Shown here piece after piece: positions 1 to 6,543 of a stretch of 15,564 bases of DNA (positions within the stretch are counted from its first letter, which is position 1; each line of letters begins with the position of its first letter). The notes beneath the pieces are model-generated. The model did no database searches, was not told the DNA's origin, and saw only the letters and a program-made list of their open reading frames with translations. A program made the translations under genes and the position numbers. Origin of the DNA: Candidatus Latescibacterota bacterium (lineage in GTDB: Bacteria; Latescibacterota; Latescibacteria; Latescibacterales; Latescibacteraceae); the NCBI GenBank assembly GCA_018656855.1, contig JABHYP010000040.1, forward strand, positions 1 to 15,564. The letters are read 5' to 3'.

Positions 1-487
1 GCCATTGTCTCGGCAAAAGGGCGGTTTACAAAGGTCGGTATTCCCTCACGGAGAAACGGCACTGCCAGATCCGCAGACCTGTCGAAGTCCATCACCATCA
101 CGGCATCAACTTTTCCGAGCATATCGCCCGGGCGCTTTACCAGTTCCGCACCGGTTTCTTTCGCACGCCGTGGTCCGGGACGGAATCCTTCGTCATCCAT
201 TTTGGCGACCATTGACCCGGCATAGTTCCGATGGTAGTCATCTCCCCAGAGGTGTGTAATCCTGAATTGAGATCCATGGACACGGTTCCCCATTGCTCCT
301 GAAATAAAAGACAGGTAGCTGCCATGGGAGTAGGGGCCACAGCCGACGATGCCGAGGCGTATCTCCGGAGTGTCGATTATTCGCGGCTTGGCTTCAAGGG
401 CAGCGGCCCGGCCTGAAACCGCAAGCGCTGCTGATCCAACTGCGGATGAAAGGAATCCCCGGCGGTTGACTTCTACTTTTTCCGACA
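1..487 (-). CDS. Gfo/Idh/MocA-like oxidoreductase with Tat signal (3' part outside window)
   Basis: Reading leftwards from an ATG at 487, the frame stays open to the window edge (about 162 residues), so the C-terminal half is missing. An AAGGAGG site lies 7 nt before the ATG. The N-terminus carries a Tat-type motif (NRRGFL, residues 8-13) followed by an Ala/Gly-rich stretch, so export is likely. A Rossmann nucleotide-binding motif (GIVGCG, residues 46-51) follows, then the helix-strand pattern VDAVMVMDF...REGIPTFVNRPFAE (128-160) typical of the Gfo/Idh/MocA N-domain. At the usual EKP motif this protein has NRP, so the conserved Lys is Arg. Family members oxidise or reduce sugars and cyclitols with NAD(P); exported Tat members often have unknown substrates. 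It is the last visible gene of a leftward cluster, 80 bp behind the DUF2961 gene. Family call firm; substrate unknown. Confidence 0.85.
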
Positions 488-567
488 TATAAATGCCTCC
501 TTATAAAGTATTTGTAAATTGTAAATTTACATATTTTCGGTTCATTTTTTATCTCTCCTCCTCTCCC

Positions 568-1731
568 CTATTGTATCTCCAGATAATCCTTATCCGGAAG
601 CGGGGAAAAAGGGGCATGCGGTTCAGTCTGATACCAGAAAGCGACTGATGAAATATCGTCCTGCAGCGGCAGATAACGTCCGCCGGAACGCCAGCCGATA
701 GCCTGAATGGTCACCTTGAGGTCATTCTCAAAGCGGATTGGATCCATGATGTGCCATCGATACAAACCGAAGCGCGTGTTGGCGCTGTAAACCCCGTCTG
801 GCCGAATCACCTGCGGCATACCTGCATACGCAGTGGAATACTCTGTATATTGTCTCTTACCGCTTTCATCCGGAACCAAAAAGCAATAAGAACCACAGAA
901 ATAATCCTCGGTTCCGGTACCGCATATCGTAGGAAACTTCGAGTCGCCGTCCAGATAGAATTTAATCTCTCCCTCACCCCACCAGCCGTTATTATTCGCA
1001 CCCCAGCACATGTATGTACCTACATATTGCCCCCATCCCCTTACACCATCGAGGATAGTGTATACCTCCTTGTAGGGCAGCGGATTGGTGCGGCGGAACT
1101 GAGCGTGGAAATAGGCGGTTTCATTCGGGATATCGGTGATGGTGTAGTTTATCTGATAATACAAAGTCACCTGCTTTTCGCTGATGTTTTCCATGGTAAT
1201 TCGACAATTCTTACGAAATGGCATCTCCCAGTAACAATTGAAAGCACTGCCAGGATTTACACAAACCGGGAGCGAGTTTACATGAGCATATTTGCCCCAG
1301 CCACAGGCAAAGAAATCACCCACCGGGCATTCGATTGACGGATCCTTCTCTCCGTCCCAGTAAAATCTGATGATCATGTATCGCCAGTTGCCTGCCGGAG
1401 TCATCCATATCTGCTGAATGGCGCCGGGACCGTCGATCTCAGCGAGGGCAACTGTCTCGCCGGACTTAATATGGATATACGGATTGACTTTCCAGCCCTG
1501 TCCCAGATCCCGGGCCGCATTTGAAGCAGTGCCTTTACCAATTTCAGCCATGCCTCCCCTGCCCTTTTCACCAGTAAAATTCTCCGGGCTTATGGAACGT
1601 GTCTTTGCTTTTGAGAGCCTGGAAAGGTTGCCGAGATTCATGTTTAGCCCATTGAACTCAGCGCTTATGCCGGTTGCCATGAAACCTCCTGCTGTAAATA
1701 TTACACATAATGCGGTTAAAATGTGTTTCAT
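568..1731 (-). CDS. Secreted DUF2961 / glycoside hydrolase family 172 protein
   Basis: 387 residues. The N-terminus is a classic Sec signal peptide (hydrophobic residues 4-20, likely cut after ISA at 24), so the protein acts in the periplasm or outside the cell. The mature part has DUF2961/GH172 hallmarks: DGPGAIQQIWMT near residues 99-110, WWGEGEIKFYLDG near 250-263, and GTGTEDYF at 271-278, whose Glu (275) together with a Glu of WGEGE are good candidates for the conserved acidic pair of this family. Characterised GH172 enzymes act on fructofuranosides or furanose-containing glycans; the substrate cannot be read here. The length is typical of a single-domain member. The start is supported by AAAGGAGGG just upstream. 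It lies 81 bp after the phosphatase gene and 80 bp before the Gfo/Idh gene, all leftward, which suggests one carbohydrate-related transcript. Confidence 0.88.
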   Translation of the reverse strand: MKHILTALCVIFTAGGFMATGISAEFNGLNMNLGNLSRLSKAKTRSISPENFTGEKGRGGMAEIGKGTASNAARDLGQGWKVNPYIHIKSGETVALAEIDGPGAIQQIWMTPAGNWRYMIIRFYWDGEKDPSIECPVGDFFACGWGKYAHVNSLPVCVNPGSAFNCYWEMPFRKNCRITMENISEKQVTLYYQINYTITDIPNETAYFHAQFRRTNPLPYKEVYTILDGVRGWGQYVGTYMCWGANNNGWWGEGEIKFYLDGDSKFPTICGTGTEDYFCGSYCFLVPDESGKRQYTEYSTAYAGMPQVIRPDGVYSANTRFGLYRWHIMDPIRFENDLKVTIQAIGWRSGGRYLPLQDDISSVAFWYQTEPHAPFSPLPDKDYLEIQ

Positions 1732-1812
1732 CCCGGACCCTCCTTTTTCAATTGAGCAGGATGTAATAAATGAAGAGAAACATTTGTAGTGCGGCCCCCG
1801 ATTTTTGTAATA

Positions 1813-2613
1813 TCAAGTAATATCTCGAAGTAATTTCAACAAATCTTTGTGAATTTTCCCGTTTGTTGCAACAATTTCTTTTTCATATATCGAAAACTTT
1901 TCACCGCTAAAACTGGTGGCAAATCCTCCTGCTTCGGTCAAAATCAGAGATCCGGCAGCAGTATCCCATGTCGATAGTTTAAGCTCCCAAAATCCCTCAA
2001 ATATTCCGCTTGCACAATAACATAAATCTAGAGCCGCCGAACCTATGCGCCGTACTCCCTGAACATGTTTTATTATATGGTTGAAATAAGACAGGTTGTT
2101 ATTCTTGCTTTCCTGTATATCATAAGGAAAGCCTGTAGCCAGGAGGCTTTTTTCCAGCGAAACGGTTTCAGAAACAAATATCTGTGTATCGTTGAGAAAA
2201 GCCCCTTTCCCTTTTTGAGCATGAAAGAATTCACCCAGAACCGGATTGTAAACAACACCTATTTCAAGTTCCCCATGTACTTCGAGTCCAATGGAGACAG
2301 CAACAAACGGCAGGTCATGTGCAAAATTCACCGTCCCGTCAATTGGGTCAATAATCCAACGATATGCTGAACCACTAACCTCAATATCTGTCTCTTCGGT
2401 TATGATATCATGTTCCGGATAGCGGCTCCTAATAATTTTTATAATAGTTTCTTCAGATTGTAAATCCACATTAGTTACAGGATCGATTCTTCCTTTAAAG
2501 GAAATCTCTTTGTGTTTTCCAAAGCTTTCTTTCAAAAGCATTCCGGCTTGTTTTGCAGCTCCGCAGGCTGTTTGAAACAATTTTTCATTTTCAGTTTGTG
2601 ATAGTATACTCAT
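1813..2613 (-). CDS. Inositol-monophosphatase-family phosphatase
   Basis: 266 residues, the usual size for IMPase/SuhB/CysQ-like Mg-dependent phosphatases. All metal-site motifs are visible: the acidic pair in ITEETD (Glu73), WIIDPIDGT (Asp89, Asp92, Thr94), and the C-terminal WDTAAG (Asp217). The fold is cytoplasmic with no signal peptide. Family members remove phosphate from myo-inositol-1-phosphate, related sugar phosphates or PAP; the motifs do not settle the substrate, so suhB is not assigned. The ribosome site is poor: the nearest purine run (AGAGGA) is about 15 nt before the ATG, so the start could be slightly different, although no better in-frame candidate is evident. It sits 50 bp behind the bicupin gene and 81 bp ahead of the GH172 gene, and is probably cotranscribed. 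A role in processing cyclitol or sugar phosphates fits the neighbours but is inference. Confidence 0.9.
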   Translation of the reverse strand: MSILSQTENEKLFQTACGAAKQAGMLLKESFGKHKEISFKGRIDPVTNVDLQSEETIIKIIRSRYPEHDIITEETDIEVSGSAYRWIIDPIDGTVNFAHDLPFVAVSIGLEVHGELEIGVVYNPVLGEFFHAQKGKGAFLNDTQIFVSETVSLEKSLLATGFPYDIQESKNNNLSYFNHIIKHVQGVRRIGSAALDLCYCASGIFEGFWELKLSTWDTAAGSLILTEAGGFATSFSGEKFSIYEKEIVATNGKIHKDLLKLLRDIT

Positions 2614-2663
2614 AAGTATTTATCTTTTTCCTCTTTTCTGTTTTATCAGCAATAATCTTAAAG

Positions 2664-3608
2664 CTACCTTCCCTTCATTTCAAGGTCAAGTTCAACATGG
2701 TTGATATAGCCTTTTTCCATAGCTGCTGCTATTGAGAGCATTTCCACGTCTCCATTCGAATTGTTCCAGAAACCATGAGCGCCATGAAGAAGACATGAAC
2801 CCGCATCATCTTCTTTAACATCGAGCGTTTCTCCATCAATGGTCATTCGCCCTGTCCCGGAAAGAATATAATATATTTCTTCTATATGGTCGTGACGATG
2901 GTAACCGATGGTACTGCCTGGAGGTACAACATAGTGATTAACGAAAAGCCAGTTAGTTTTAAAACCATCATTACCCCATATCCTCCGGTAATAGACTGTG
3001 CCTTTACCGCCCATAAAATTTTCAACGGGTTGACAGAGCTTTTTGTTAATCACTGACCAGAGAAACGGCGGGGGGGATTCAATCTCGGTATCCACGAGAT
3101 CGTTTTGCTTTGCAAAATCCTTTGCATCATATTTACGTTCCTTCAAAGTAACCGCTAAATTCATAAACTGAATAGGATTATCGTTGTGGTTATAGATACC
3201 GTGAGAAGATCCCATTGGGCAAAGCACCATACATGGACCGGGAAGTTCAGCTGTGCGTCCGTTGACAGTGAATCTTGCGGTGTTGTCATCCATAACAAAA
3301 TACATTTCCTCCATCCAGCGGTGAACATGTTCTCCAAGGCCACTTTTTGCATTAAGGATACCGCGATGAACAAATAGAAATTGCGAAGTAAACTTTTCGC
3401 GCGGAGTAAGTTCCATATACTCAACTGATCCTGCGCCACCGTGGCCGTATTTCGCCGGAGGCATGTACTTTGCGGGATCATGACGTCCGAACAAGACATT
3501 GCCATTAATTGGATTATGGTTTTGGGTTTGCTGTGCAATACAGTCTGTTAAGTAAACATTCCCATAAAAAATGATCGCCGTCAAAATGAAAGCTACATTT
3601 CTTTTCAT
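2664..3608 (-). CDS. Exported two-domain cupin (bicupin) protein
   Basis: 314 residues. The first 25 look like a signal peptide (MKR then a hydrophobic core, likely cut after DCIA). Two cupin barrels follow. The first (about 75-155) has EHVHRWMEEMYFV with His94, His96 and Glu100/101, plus His136 in the second cupin motif. The second (about 220-298) has GYHRHDHIEEIYYILSG with His237, His239 and Glu243/244, plus His278. Both barrels therefore keep a full metal-ligand set. Family roles include sugar binding or isomerisation and dioxygenation; neither can be chosen from sequence. The start is well supported by AAAGGAGG five to six nt before the ATG. This is the first gene of the leftward cluster, with a plausible promoter immediately upstream, and it faces away from the aldo/keto reductase. 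Confidence 0.85.
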   Translation of the reverse strand: MKRNVAFILTAIIFYGNVYLTDCIAQQTQNHNPINGNVLFGRHDPAKYMPPAKYGHGGAGSVEYMELTPREKFTSQFLFVHRGILNAKSGLGEHVHRWMEEMYFVMDDNTARFTVNGRTAELPGPCMVLCPMGSSHGIYNHNDNPIQFMNLAVTLKERKYDAKDFAKQNDLVDTEIESPPPFLWSVINKKLCQPVENFMGGKGTVYYRRIWGNDGFKTNWLFVNHYVVPPGSTIGYHRHDHIEEIYYILSGTGRMTIDGETLDVKEDDAGSCLLHGAHGFWNNSNGDVEMLSIAAAMEKGYINHVELDLEMKGR

Positions 3609-3632
3609 GGTATCCTCCTTTCAAGGAATAAT

Positions 3633-3660
3633 ATTTTATGCGTTCAATGTTAATGCTCAA
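3633..3660 (-). promoter_or_regulatory. Candidate sigma70 promoter of the bicupin cluster
   Basis: On the minus strand TTGAGC (3660-3655) is followed after 16 nt by TAAAAT (3638-3633), 4/6 and 5/6 matches to the -35 and -10 consensus. Transcription would start about 18-20 nt before the ATG at 3608, leaving room for the AAAGGAGG site. The surrounding gap (3609-3834) is very AT-rich, so chance matches are likely; this is the best placed of them. Confidence 0.35.
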
Positions 3661-3766
3661 ATAAAAATACCTCAGAATCTTTTTTTATCAATGTTTTTTT
3701 GTATTGATTCATACATTTTTCTCCTTTTTCGCAATTTTTATTTTTTCCTTTCTTTCTTCTACAGCA

Positions 3767-3797
3767 TATAATTACTTTAAACATCAAAGAATATAAT
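3767..3797 (+). promoter_or_regulatory. Two candidate -10 boxes before the aldo/keto reductase gene
   Basis: Two exact TATAAT hexamers lie at 3767-3772 and 3792-3797, upstream of the ATG at 3835. Neither has a convincing -35 box at 16-18 nt, so this is only a suggestion of where transcription begins in an AT-rich divergent spacer. Confidence 0.25.
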
Positions 3798-3834
3798 AAG
3801 ATTACACATTAAATATATAAAAAGGGAAATACTT

Positions 3835-4911
3835 ATGAAACGTCGCAATTTTATTGCGAAAGGAACAACTGGCGGTATAGGAGCTTGCTTTGTCGGTTGT
3901 TCATCCGTTACAGTCAAGCGCGAGCTTTCTCCACATGCGTTTGATAAAAAAGTGTCCAAACCGGTCGGAACCATGCCGATGAGCAAACTTGGCACTACTG
4001 ACATCAAAGTGTCCAAATTCAGTTTTGGCTCTCACATGCGCAAGGATATCACACCTTTTGAGAAAGAACGCGAGTGGATGGTCAGAGAAGCTTTTGATCT
4101 TGGCATTAATCTGTTTGATGTATACGACAAGGAGCAGGAATGTTATCAGTACGAACCCATGGGGCGGTATCTTGCGCCGATCATCAACGATGTGGTAATA
4201 TCAATTTCCATCCTGCCCTGGGAGGGCCGTACGCTGGAACAGGAACTTGAACGCAACCTAAGGCTTTTCGGCAGGGATTACATCGACATGGTGCGTATCC
4301 ACAGCTATTCCTCTAAATCCAGCAACTGGAACCAATGGGAAAAGCTGTTCAGGTTTAAAGAGCAAGGGAAAATCCGCGCAATCGGAATACCCTGCCACCA
4401 TCAGGGAAATCTCGAAGAACCACTTGCACAGCTTCCGCTCGATTACGTGATCTTCCCTTTCAATTTTTACCATAACTGGACGTGGTTTCACAAAAACATG
4501 GTGCTGGACGAGTATGATTCGCTTATACCTAAATTACGCCGGAAAGGAATCGGTATTGTTACCATGAAACCATTTGCCGGTGACAATCTTGTTACCCCGT
4601 TCAAGCGGCTGGTGGCTGAGTATGATAAAAGCGGCGAAACAAACTATGCAAAAGCTTGTTTGCGATATGTTATCAATTCAGGTCTTGATATCGATACAAC
4701 TTTGGGCGGGATGTATTACCCTTACCACATATATGAAAATGCCGAAGCTTATTTCAATTCGGAAATGTCTACAGATGAGCGCAAGATACTCAGGAAGTTA
4801 AGAAACGTAGTTAAAAATATTACGAAATATATGCTGCCCGAGCACTACCAGTTTTTAGAAGCGTGGGTTCCAGATTCGTTTGACGATTCTGATTTAAATT
4901 GTACTGCTTAA
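3835..4911 (+). CDS. Aldo/keto reductase-family protein, probable Tat lipoprotein
   Basis: 358 residues. The start has a Tat motif (RRNFIAKG, residues 3-10) and a lipobox-like FVGC with Cys22, suggesting Tat export and lipid anchoring. The aldo/keto reductase barrel starts near residue 49 (MSKLGTTDIKVSKFSFG). GINLFDVYD holds the usual catalytic Asp (95) and DMVRIHS the usual His (156). The strand that normally ends in the catalytic Lys reads VVISIS, with Ser where Lys is expected, and the Tyr normally five residues after Asp95 is Glu100 (Tyr97 and Tyr104 are nearby). The active-site tetrad therefore looks incomplete. The C-terminal part (GKIRAIGIP, GIGIVTMKPFAG) follows the family pattern. 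An AGGGA ribosome site lies upstream. It is divergent from the bicupin cluster, whose last visible gene is also a Tat-exported oxidoreductase. Family call firm; enzymatic activity doubtful. Confidence 0.85.
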   Translation: MKRRNFIAKGTTGGIGACFVGCSSVTVKRELSPHAFDKKVSKPVGTMPMSKLGTTDIKVSKFSFGSHMRKDITPFEKEREWMVREAFDLGINLFDVYDKEQECYQYEPMGRYLAPIINDVVISISILPWEGRTLEQELERNLRLFGRDYIDMVRIHSYSSKSSNWNQWEKLFRFKEQGKIRAIGIPCHHQGNLEEPLAQLPLDYVIFPFNFYHNWTWFHKNMVLDEYDSLIPKLRRKGIGIVTMKPFAGDNLVTPFKRLVAEYDKSGETNYAKACLRYVINSGLDIDTTLGGMYYPYHIYENAEAYFNSEMSTDERKILRKLRNVVKNITKYMLPEHYQFLEAWVPDSFDDSDLNCTA

Positions 4912-4971
4912 GAACACATCCGGTTTCTTAAGTATTATCATTTCACTGTTTTTTCAAACATCTAATGATAC

Positions 4972-4990
4972 AAGGCCTGAAGCTTTTTTT
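4972..4990 (+). terminator. Weak candidate Rho-independent terminator
   Basis: AAGGC (4972-4976), a 5-nt loop and GCTTT (4982-4986) can form a 5-bp stem with one G-U pair, leading into seven T (4984-4990). It lies 60 bp after the stop of the aldo/keto reductase gene. The stem is short, so confidence is modest. Confidence 0.35.
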
Positions 4991-5009
4991 GTTTTCGTTA
5001 AAATAGTTC

Positions 5010-5038
5010 TTGCGTAACGTTCGTTAGTGTTGTATATT
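5010..5038 (+). promoter_or_regulatory. Candidate sigma70 promoter for the 5073 gene
   Basis: TTGCGT (5010-5015), 17-nt spacer, TATATT (5033-5038). Transcription would start near 5045, about 28 nt before the ATG at 5073. The spacer contains an AACG-TT-CGTT inverted repeat and the leader contains a 14-bp palindrome, so control at this site is plausible. Confidence 0.45.
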
Positions 5039-5057
5039 TGTATTAGCCACGTAAAAT

Positions 5058-5071
5058 GGAGAAATTTCTCC
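5058..5071. repeat. 14-bp perfect palindrome in the leader of the 5073 gene
   Basis: GGAGAAATTTCTCC is its own reverse complement and ends one base before the ATG at 5073. The left arm is also the only Shine-Dalgarno-like sequence (GGAG), so folding of the RNA would hide it. It could alternatively be an operator for a dimeric repressor. Confidence 0.6.
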
Positions 5072-5072
5072 C

Positions 5073-5504
5073 ATGAACACATTCCTTTTAAAAATTCTCA
5101 TGCTGATTATTGCCTTTGATATTTTTGCTATCGGTGTGCTGGTGCTTTTTCTTATAAACGCTCGTATCAACCTTAAAAACGAGATAGTAAATAAACAAGT
5201 TTATGTTAAAACTATACTATTTGCTGGAAATTCTCCATCTTCTGAAAAAGCTGCTGAAAATCTCAATGTAAGCGTTGAAGAATTTACTGACTTTTGTAAA
5301 AAAAGGAATATCGAGCTTCCTGAAGAAAGAAACGAGCGAATAGAGACAGAAAATAAAAAGAAAGAAGAGGAACAAATAAGATTACTGGAGGAAGAAGCCT
5401 CATGGCGTGCAGAGCAAGAGCTTATCACTGAAGAACGCCGAAAAGCCCAAGAGGAAGAAACACGTCAACGCAAAGAACGTCTCAATAAATTCGGTTTTCG
5501 ATAG
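5073..5504 (+). CDS. Small membrane-anchored coiled-coil protein of unknown function
   Basis: 143 residues and not recognised as a named family. Residues 5-29 form one strong transmembrane segment. A short predicted helix-turn-helix-like segment (about 57-89, ending ELPEERNER) follows, then a very charged Glu/Lys/Arg-rich tail (about 85-138) likely to be a long helix or coiled coil. The HTH-like segment aligns without gaps to residues 86-114 of the 9361-9882 protein (10 of 29 identical, both ending LP-x-ER-x2-R), so the two genes at either end of the AT-rich module share a small domain. The gene has its own candidate promoter and a palindrome over its ribosome site, and is followed after 41 bp by the S24 repressor in the same direction. 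A membrane-tethered DNA- or protein-binding role is possible but unproven. Confidence 0.7.
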   Translation: MNTFLLKILMLIIAFDIFAIGVLVLFLINARINLKNEIVNKQVYVKTILFAGNSPSSEKAAENLNVSVEEFTDFCKKRNIELPEERNERIETENKKKEEEQIRLLEEEASWRAEQELITEERRKAQEEETRQRKERLNKFGFR

Positions 5505-5545
5505 TAAAACATCTCATTTTTTAATATTCCTAAATTGTAGGTTAA

Positions 5546-6145
5546 ATGGAACTAAAAGAACGAGTTACATATTTAATGAATAGGCGCGGCATTACAAATG
5601 CTGCAGAACTTTCGCGCATGACAGGGCTCACTCAAGTGGCGATCCGCAACTATATGAGAGGTCTCAAGATTCCGAATGCCCAGGCACTTGTCAAGCTTTC
5701 ACGAGCTCTTACAACAACAGCGGACTATCTTCTCACCGGTAGTCCCTTGCGCCCTGATCGCATTCCTCTTCTCTCAAAAATTCCCGGAGGGGAACCGGCT
5801 GCATGGACAGACGGCGAATACCCTGCCGGTTTCGGTGAAGAATATGTCCCTAGGGGCGATGTTACTGATCAAAATTCGTTCGCCCTCATAGTGGATGGCG
5901 ACAGCATGAGCCCACGAATCAATTCAGGCGATATTGTAATCATATCGCCCGGCACAACAGTAACCAACCGATCTATAGCAGCCATAGCCCTGAACGACGA
6001 TGACCGCACCCTGAAAAAAGTTATTTTTCTTAAAGACAACAAAGTACTTCTCCAGCCAGAAAATGAAAATTATGACCCTCTCGTTTGTGATCTTGATTCA
6101 ATAAAAATAATCGGTCGTGTTGTTGAAAGGCGTGAACGTCTATAA
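5546..6145 (+). CDS. LexA/CI-like repressor (XRE HTH + S24 peptidase domain)
   Basis: 199 residues. Residues 1-65 form an XRE-type helix-turn-helix (AAELSRMTGLTQVAIRNYMRG, 19-39) and residues 73-195 an S24 self-cleaving domain. The nucleophile Ser120 is in DGDSMSP and the general-base Lys157 in RTLKK, 37 residues apart, as for Ser119/Lys156 in E. coli LexA. The expected self-cleavage bond (Ala-Gly in LexA and lambda CI) corresponds best to Gly81-Gly82 in IPGGEP, 39 residues before the Ser. The architecture is that of prophage or mobile-element repressors inactivated by RecA-stimulated cleavage during the SOS response, rather than of a host LexA, which has a different winged-helix N-terminus. 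The ribosome site is weak (TAGG 5 nt before the ATG). It lies 41 bp after the membrane-protein gene and upstream of parA-like and rep-like genes that it may control. Confidence 0.9.
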   Translation: MELKERVTYLMNRRGITNAAELSRMTGLTQVAIRNYMRGLKIPNAQALVKLSRALTTTADYLLTGSPLRPDRIPLLSKIPGGEPAAWTDGEYPAGFGEEYVPRGDVTDQNSFALIVDGDSMSPRINSGDIVIISPGTTVTNRSIAAIALNDDDRTLKKVIFLKDNKVLLQPENENYDPLVCDLDSIKIIGRVVERRERL

Positions 6146-6227
6146 TATTTCGAGTCATGTAATACAGTTTATTACCCCCTTCTTTACTTCATCTAAAATA
6201 ATCCATCACTTTTATCGTAAAAAACAC

Positions 6228-6256
6228 TTGACAGAATACAATATGGCTTCTATACT
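6228..6256 (+). promoter_or_regulatory. Strong sigma70-type promoter upstream of the parA-like gene
   Basis: TTGACA (6228-6233, exact), 17-nt spacer, TATACT (6251-6256, 5/6). The -10 box is inside a perfect odd palindrome CTATA-C-TATAG (6250-6260), a typical operator position. Transcription would start near 6263, giving an unusually long leader of about 280 nt before the ATG at 6544. Confidence 0.7.
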
Positions 6257-6335
6257 ATAGTTGTGTAGGCTTTATAATCAAAAAACTATGTTATTTTTAA
6301 AATAAGTATTCTATAATTCAATTTATCTATGCTAT
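6250..6335 (+). repeat. Three CTATRYTAT boxes at the parA-like promoter
   Basis: CTATACTAT (6250-6258), CTATGTTAT (6286-6294) and CTATGCTAT (6327-6335) are spaced 36 and 41 bp start to start. The first covers the -10 box. Near matches (TTATGCTAT at 7553 and ATAGCATGG at 7570) occur before the next gene. They look like binding sites for one regulator, possibly the MerR-ParA or the S24 repressor. Confidence 0.45.
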
Positions 6336-6543
6336 TTACATTATTATTGCTCTTTTCATTTCAATAACTATTAAAATATTATATAAAGGAGAGCTTTTCT
6401 ATCCAGACACACAAGACAGGTATAATATCTTGCAGAAATAAGTATATATAAAGACAATTTATAAATAATATTATGTATATATTAATGTTTTTTCAATAAA
6501 AGAATGCAATTATTATTTTTTACATCATCAAATGGAGTGAACA

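Larger units (their letters stand above)
6146..6543 (+). other. 398-bp AT-rich gap with promoter and repeats
   Basis: No credible gene. It contains a near-consensus promoter (6228-6256), three CTATRYTAT boxes (6250, 6286, 6327), a 7+1+7 perfect inverted repeat (TTATTTT-T-AAAATAA, 6291-6305), a strong ribosome-site-like AAAGGAG at 6385-6391 with no start codon after it, and an extremely AT-rich stretch around 6435-6530 that would melt easily. The last bases (GGAGTGA) are the ribosome site of the parA-like gene. A long leader, a small RNA, or a replication or partition site are all possible. Confidence 0.5.

Noticed and set aside
751..1338. 195-codon open frame on the plus strand
   Set aside because: It lies fully antisense to the well-supported GH172 gene, lacks domain motifs and a ribosome site; a shadow of that gene.
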